In this document: positions 58,756 to 64,000 of the stretch, one piece after another
Layout of the letters: every line of letters begins with the position of its first letter
How positions within the stretch are numbered: position 1 is the stretch's first letter
NCBI GenBank assembly: GCA_026874595.1
Contig: CM049307.1
Span: 36,314,862-36,378,861, forward strand
Direction of reading: 5' to 3'
From: Sipunculus nudus
Lineage: Eukaryota > Annelida > Sipuncula > Golfingiida > Sipunculidae
Length of the DNA: 64,000 nucleotides
Position numbers and translations under genes: made by a program
The notes under the pieces: model-generated
The model's input: only the letters and a program-made list of their open reading frames with translations
The model's database searches: none
Told to the model about the DNA's origin: nothing

Positions 58756-58981
58756 GGAGACTTGATTCATTAGAATGTAGATTTTTAGTTTAGAGTGTTT
58801 CTAAGTATATTCGACCAGATTCAACAAAACTGACATTTATCCTTTAAAATTAACTAACATTTGGTATCATAAAAAAATGCCTAAACATGTCTTTAGTGTA
58901 CGACAGTCTGAAAACACCACAGGATATGCTAATGAATAGCGGTCAACAAAATATAGGTGCACAGACCTAGTTTAAGATATA

Positions 58982-59447
58982 TTAAAGGGACCTATTTGCA
59001 TGTTAAAATACATGAAATATAGTGTTTTCTTCTTAACATGTTCTGGTATCTGCAAATATTTGTTGGGTAAACGTTTGCTCACTCCTGTATACAAGTGGGG
59101 AAAAGCTTGGACCGTGCTGGTGCAAATAAAAATATAGCGCGCATGCCACTTGGTGGCCGTACCTGGCGACTTCAGGATAATTTTTAAGCTTCCAGCCGGT
59201 GTTTCTTCTGGTTTTTTTTCTTTCATGTTACTTGTCTTGTTTTGGAGTTTCCGCGCATGGACAGTCTTGTGATATTTAACGTACACTCGTGGACTGTGTT
59301 TACTCGAACACAGAATCAAAATGACGCATAAAACAGGTGCATTGGTGACAGTAAGTCCTGTTTTGCTTCGAAACCTTTGAGCTCACCAAAATGAATAAAA
59401 AGCATGGGATAATGCACTTATTATTGTAAATTATTACGTACCTTTAA
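58982..59447. mobile_element. MITE with TTAAAGGGACC ends, copy C
   Basis: It starts TTAAAGGGACCTATTTGCAT and ends TACGTACCTTTAA. It shares end structure, AAAACAGGTGMATTGG-type sequence and TGGGATAATGC-like sequence with copy A. Confidence 0.6.
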
Positions 59448-59459
59448 GAATTTGAACGT

Positions 59460-61020
59460 ATGATTCAATTCATAAATGCAGAAACAGATCCGAGGTACCT
59501 TTCGTATTGTAACATGTTTCATTTAAAAAATACGGATATTTCTAAATAATGCACTGGAAATACAGAAATTGGAATTACTGAACCGTTAAATTTAAAAGCG
59601 AAGCCCCTCTTCCTTTATCCATTGTCTCAGACATAATGTATAGATCGACTTGATTAAATGTATAGAATTTACAAAATGAATGCACAGGCACTTGAACCTG
59701 TGATGAAAGTAAATACTCAGTTAATGGGCATATATACGCCACACAGCTAAGAAGTACTTAAAGAGCCTGTCCGCAATTAGTCTGATCTATCAAAGATATT
59801 TCATCACAACAAATAATATTGCACGTGTATTGGTTTATGGGTAACAGTACACGTAATTTTTATCAGTTTTTAGTTCTGAGTTTTAAACACATAATTCCCC
59901 CCCCCCCCCCCCCCCCACACACACACACAAAATCAGCAATGCCAGTAGATGGGAAAAAGCCTTTGTGGTGTAATGTCTGAAACTGTTTATATTACGCAAG
60001 GGAGACGTAAAAAATCTTGGTCATAATTCCAAAATGAGCTTATTTCTACTGCTTTTAAATTCAAGTGTGAGTGAGAAATAACTATTTCCCTGTCCAATGG
60101 TTTTTTCAAAAATTTCAGGACGATGGCACAAGATGTTATATAGTGTACTTTACCACCACCAGAGGGCACTCTACCGTGCTTCACGTCTAATCTGCCGAAA
60201 TCCTTCAGACACTTTTCCGCCAGATGTCCGATTCTGCGCAGTGTGTCCTTCAGGGCCAAAAGTGTCATTCGTATTGTATTTGTTTAATTTTTTAATTTAG
60301 ATAATCATACGATCACCCTTGACCTTCGTGTTCATTTGCTCTTTATTCTACTCATGCATGTACACACGTAAAAACTGATAAAGATGTATTTGTTTGGTGC
60401 ATCGTTTTGTACAGGCTCTGGCAGACTGAAAATGAATTTAAAGAATGGGTTTATATGTTTGCTCTCCTTTTCAAAGTTGTTAATAAATGTTTCGTCATTA
60501 TTTGTATGAGACATTCAGAATAAAAGTACCTAATGCTATTTTGGTAGAACTGATGTGATTTCTGAACTGTAGGTAAATCGTGCTTAGAAAGGTACATATA
60601 ACGCTACTGTGACCGATGTATGAGTTTATTTAAGTACAGGCTGTAAGTAAACACGGTACACGTATATATATATACAGGCAGAAAACCCAAGTCAGTGACG
60701 TGAGGTGCGTTGTTGATTACGCATATGCGGAAGTTGTTAATGGAGAGAGCGTATTAAGCAACGAATGTTTTTTCATTTGTTTAACTTTGCTATGTCTGGT
60801 TGGTTTGACATATATATGGTCCTTGTTGGTTGTATAAAGATTTGGAATTATTTGGACTGCCGGCCATTTTAGCAGGCCCCCAAAAGTTATAAACACGTGG
60901 ATATAACGAACAACCTGTGTCGTGGGATCTGCGTCTTTGGCTTATTTTATAGAAATAGTTCAAGTGAATAACCCTACCTTATAATACATGTCAGTTACCG
61001 GAAATGGCCCCTTTAAAACT
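59460..61020. other. Intergenic, no gene recognised
   Basis: AT-rich DNA. Poly-C followed by (CA)n lies at about 59897-59929. The segment 60745-61015 resembles 3680-3990. Confidence 0.45.
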
Positions 61021-61030
61021 GACACACCAC

Positions 61031-61122
61031 ACCACACAATTTATTCTTCATGCACCACACAATTTATTCTTCATGCACCACACAACTTATTCTTCATGCA
61101 CCACACAACTTGTTCTTCATGA
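61031..61122. repeat. Four tandem 23-bp units
   Basis: Unit ACCACACAATTTATTCTTC plus ATGC, repeated four times with one or two changes in the later copies. Confidence 0.85.
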
Positions 61123-61129
61123 ACAGCGA

Positions 61130-62380
61130 AAGTATTACTCGTTTATAAAGAGATACTCGTAGTGTACAACAAGATACCTCTGTCGCGCTTTCCCGAAACC
61201 TCTGTGCATGCAGTTGGCTGACTCACCACAAATGTCAATTAACTGAGGTTACATTGTCCGCTGCCTTTTAGCAGTGGTACTACGTGTATGGTATATGTAT
61301 GTACACACAACATAGAGAGACGAAGGCGACATGATAGCAGTCGAAAACGAATATGCAGTGTCCTATTAACGGGGGTGAGTTAACAGAAGGTCGCGAGAAC
61401 ACTGCATATCGTAATATGCAGCAGTCAACTGGTGACAGGTGTACACTGAAATACATTTTACTCCGTGAAATATTGCTAATTAAAACCGTTGGTGACCACC
61501 AAATGTCGTCTTTTAATTACATCAATTGGTCTGGGCGACGGTGGTCCCAAACAATCAGCATAAGCAATCACACCACTTTTCCTCGACAGGTGCACGCCTT
61601 CCTATTCTCGAGTTTTCTGTCCTTTTCAGTGTTAACTGTACATGAGATCCCTCGCTTTAGGTCATAACATCCTTGTGTTGCAAACGGTTATCCGAAATAT
61701 ATAGAGCATAGTCTAAATACACTGAGGCGTGGGTGAGGTTGAAACGTCTAGAGACTTTTTTTTATACTTTTGAACTTTATTGTGTGTGTACGAAAACTTC
61801 ATCTGAAAATATAGCTATGATATTCTATACAGTCTTCAAAATGAAAGTAGGTGACCGCGGCAATTCACATTTTAACTGATGCCAAGCTCGCGGGGCTGGG
61901 GACGCTTCGATTTTGGTGTAAAATGTCGGAACAAGGTAAAATGCACCGATACCCAAAAGCCTGTAAGACATGCGCAAATTACACACTGAACAACCTAGTA
62001 ATGTGCGTAGTACGTTACGTTGCAGCTACATTTTAATTGTAACTCTGTTTAAATAAAGCTGAATAGTCATTTGTTGAAAGGTAATTATATATTAACGGAA
62101 ATTCAGCAATTCAACTACGTTCAACCAAAATGCATGGAAGTCTGTGTAGGTGAAATACTTCTTTGAACCAATCCCTATGTGTCAGCATAAATTGATTGGA
62201 CTGGTGTAAGTATAAAAAAAACTGTCCATCAACACGATCACAATTACTCGTACCTCAGTTTATTGGTTCTCTGTAGCCGTTTAAAATATAAACCTGATAA
62301 GTTTATGCATTAAATGAATATATCGGGACTGATAAAAAATAAAAACTTAATGCCTCCGCACAGCCTTTAAAAGCCAATAT
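61130..62380. other. Intergenic, no gene recognised
   Basis: No gene, repeat family or element end recognised. Confidence 0.45.
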
Positions 62381-62384
62381 TTGC

Positions 62385-62610
62385 CTCTGTCAAGGAAGTA
62401 CATGTCCATTCCCGGTCGCGTTTTTTGTGTGTGCCTTTTGTCCAAAACATAATTCACGCAATCCTGAACGGAATTCCTTGATATTTTAAGGGCATCTCTG
62501 GAATGGGCGAATAAAGAATCGATTCGATTTGAGTGCGAGTCCAGGAATATTCACAAATGTGCAATCCTCTATTCCCAATTGAAAATGGGAATATGGCCCG
62601 AATAAGTTAA
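62385..62610 (+). repeat. Dispersed repeat, copy 2
   Basis: Counterpart of 58480-58755 in the same orientation, with blocks AGGAATATTCACAAATGTGC and GGGAATATGGCCCGAATAAG. Confidence 0.6.
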
Positions 62611-62740
62611 TGCTGTTACGGAACCTAATATAAACAGATCACGTATGCGTGATGAACACAAATTTTGTAATCGAGATAAAAACAAATCAGATTCTGTAAC
62701 ACTAGGCAGCATGAAATGAATAAAGAAGTCAGTGGTTTTT

Positions 62741-63517
62741 TGTTAACAAATAACTATAATTTATTCTTAAAACAACACTAACATTACAATACACTAAATC
62801 AATACAATTATACAGTAAAACAGCGGTATAACAACAAGTCAATACACTCACATAGAAAAAACAATGCGCACAGTACCTGGATACCAACACCGTCACCACG
62901 ATAAGTCCTTTAAATGTAAACTCTCGGAGAATGACAGTCCAGTGTAAAGCTCTTGCAACAACCCAGAAAGTTAACTGAAGTCCAAATGCATAAAATCCAG
63001 GAGAAAGTCTTTGAAAATTTATAATTGCCGCATCCGTCGGATAAGGTCCTAGAATCTGACACACGCTTCTGCGTCCGCTGGAATCTTCTCTGCTCTCTGC
63101 CCTTCCGTTCTAAAACACAGCCCCTTTATATACCTTCCCACCCCAAGCCGAGAATTTTCGACTTCTCGAACAGTCCATAAGATCTTGCACAACACACGTT
63201 TCAAGAATTATCGAGAAGAACATAGCCGTGTGTATCCCCACACACCAGGGTCATCACGTGACCCACGACCAGGCGTGAAAACCCAAGGCTTACATGACAA
63301 CGAGAGTTCAACCAGTACGGATTAAATAGAGAATGTAATACGCGGCCAGACACGAGTGCCACAACAGGAGTTACGCCCGTGTCATATAATAAAAAGATCA
63401 CCTGTAATAATGCGAACACTTGTTGGGGAACATAGGCACCAATGAATCTGGTAATACGGGCCAATACGTGAATGAAAACACCCCACATTAAGGTCCGCCC
63501 ACATGGCGTTCCTGACA
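62741..63517 (-). mobile_element. LTR-like sequence, minus strand
   Basis: On the minus strand the segment begins TGTCAGGAACG and ends TTTGTTAACA. About halfway it has GTATATAAAGGGGCTG, a good TATA box, and GAATAAATTATAG lies 15-25 bases before the end as a polyadenylation signal. That order (promoter, transcribed part, AATAAA, terminal CA) is what an LTR looks like. I could not find matching target duplications or a second LTR in the window, so it may be a solo LTR with shifted borders or a non-LTR promoter region. Confidence 0.4.
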
Positions 63518-63587
63518 GGGTTGGCAAGTTTTTTACACTGACATTGTTTACACTTTTATTTAACGTTGATTAACATCATGTAAAAAA

Positions 63588-63775
63588 AAAACAGGTTTTT
63601 TAACACCCATGTAAAAATCTTTAAAAAACATAGATTCATGTGGGATTTCTTTTCAGTGAAACAAAATAGTTCTTAAATTATCCAATGTACTAATGCCAGG
63701 TACAGAACAGGTTATTTACACCCATGTGTAAAAAATACCTAGTTACATGTTGGATTTCTGTTTAGTGATAACAAT
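63588..63775. repeat. Two tandem ~110-bp degenerate units
   Basis: The order ACAGGTT, TTTAACACCCATGTAAAA or TTTACACCCATGTGTAAA, then CATGTGGGATTTCTTTTCAG or CATGTTGGATTTCTGTTTAG occurs twice. Confidence 0.6.
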
Positions 63776-64000
63776 GAGTTCAACAATATAAACTTTATAA
63801 ATGACCAAGGCTTTAGGAGGTACATACTCCCAGAGGTATAGGGCTCATGAACTAATCATGTCAATGGGCAATGGCCTACAGGCTGGCTGGTGCCTAATTA
63901 ACAACTACCTGCTGGGGCATGGTTTCCCAATGTCAGCTGCCACCAGGCTTGGGCGTGGCATCTGTTTATTCAAGGACAGGGATGACTTCTGCCCCTTATT

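Overview
The window looks like a non-model animal genome, most likely a marine lophotrochozoan such as a bivalve mollusc. The support is the intron-containing genes, long AT-rich intergenic DNA full of (TA)n and homopolymer G/C tracts, several kinds of short DNA transposon and miniature retroelement, and two large repeats that open with a GCTCAGCTGACT hairpin followed by TCCGTC-rich DNA. I recall that style of repeat from bivalve assemblies. The species cannot be fixed from sequence alone. No bacterial-type genes, operons or CRISPR arrays are present.

Four protein-coding loci are well supported. (1) 19492-26787, plus strand: a four-exon gene for a 587-residue GAREM-like adaptor with a CABIT-type front half, a ladder of YDxV tyrosine motifs, proline-rich SH3 ligands and a C-terminal SAM domain. 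(2) 30876-32471, minus strand: an intronless 531-residue membrane receptor with a signal peptide, a Frizzled-type cysteine-rich domain, one sushi/CCP domain, a membrane span and a divergent cytoplasmic TIR domain. (3) 43951-45487, plus strand: an intact two-exon secreted cyclase-family (kynurenine formamidase / isatin hydrolase-like) metal hydrolase. (4) Two further members of that family lie downstream on the same strand. The copy at 48450-51626 has two single-base frameshifts, and the copy at 56745-57290 is a clear pseudogene that has lost its metal-binding segment. Two weaker candidate exons (1023-1300 plus, 9789-10112 minus) may belong to genes I cannot complete.

Most of the rest is mobile DNA. 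At 4085-8098 there is a large foldback-like inverted repeat. At 10702-11382 there is a tandem LTR-internal-LTR-internal-LTR array of a miniature LTR retroelement (TRIM). Its primer binding site pairs with a tRNA-Leu 3' end, and its LTRs contain tRNA-like A and B boxes. A 1.5-kb hAT-like element (17906-19428) lies about 60 bp upstream of the first recognised GAREM-like coding exon. Small elements ending in CAGGGGCGGATCC occur at 29.6, 32.7, 38.5 and 40.0 kb. Two large hairpin-ended elements occupy 34073-37494 and 53275-56311. An LTR-like sequence sits on the minus strand near the right end.

Two relations join genes and repeats. The 3' flank of the TIR receptor gene is duplicated in inverted orientation at 37495-37745, directly against the end of the 34-kb element, and the gene-side copy shows what the site looked like before insertion. 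In the second cyclase copy, the intron ends in six tandem ~91-bp units, each carrying a 3' splice acceptor, and the last one is the real exon boundary.
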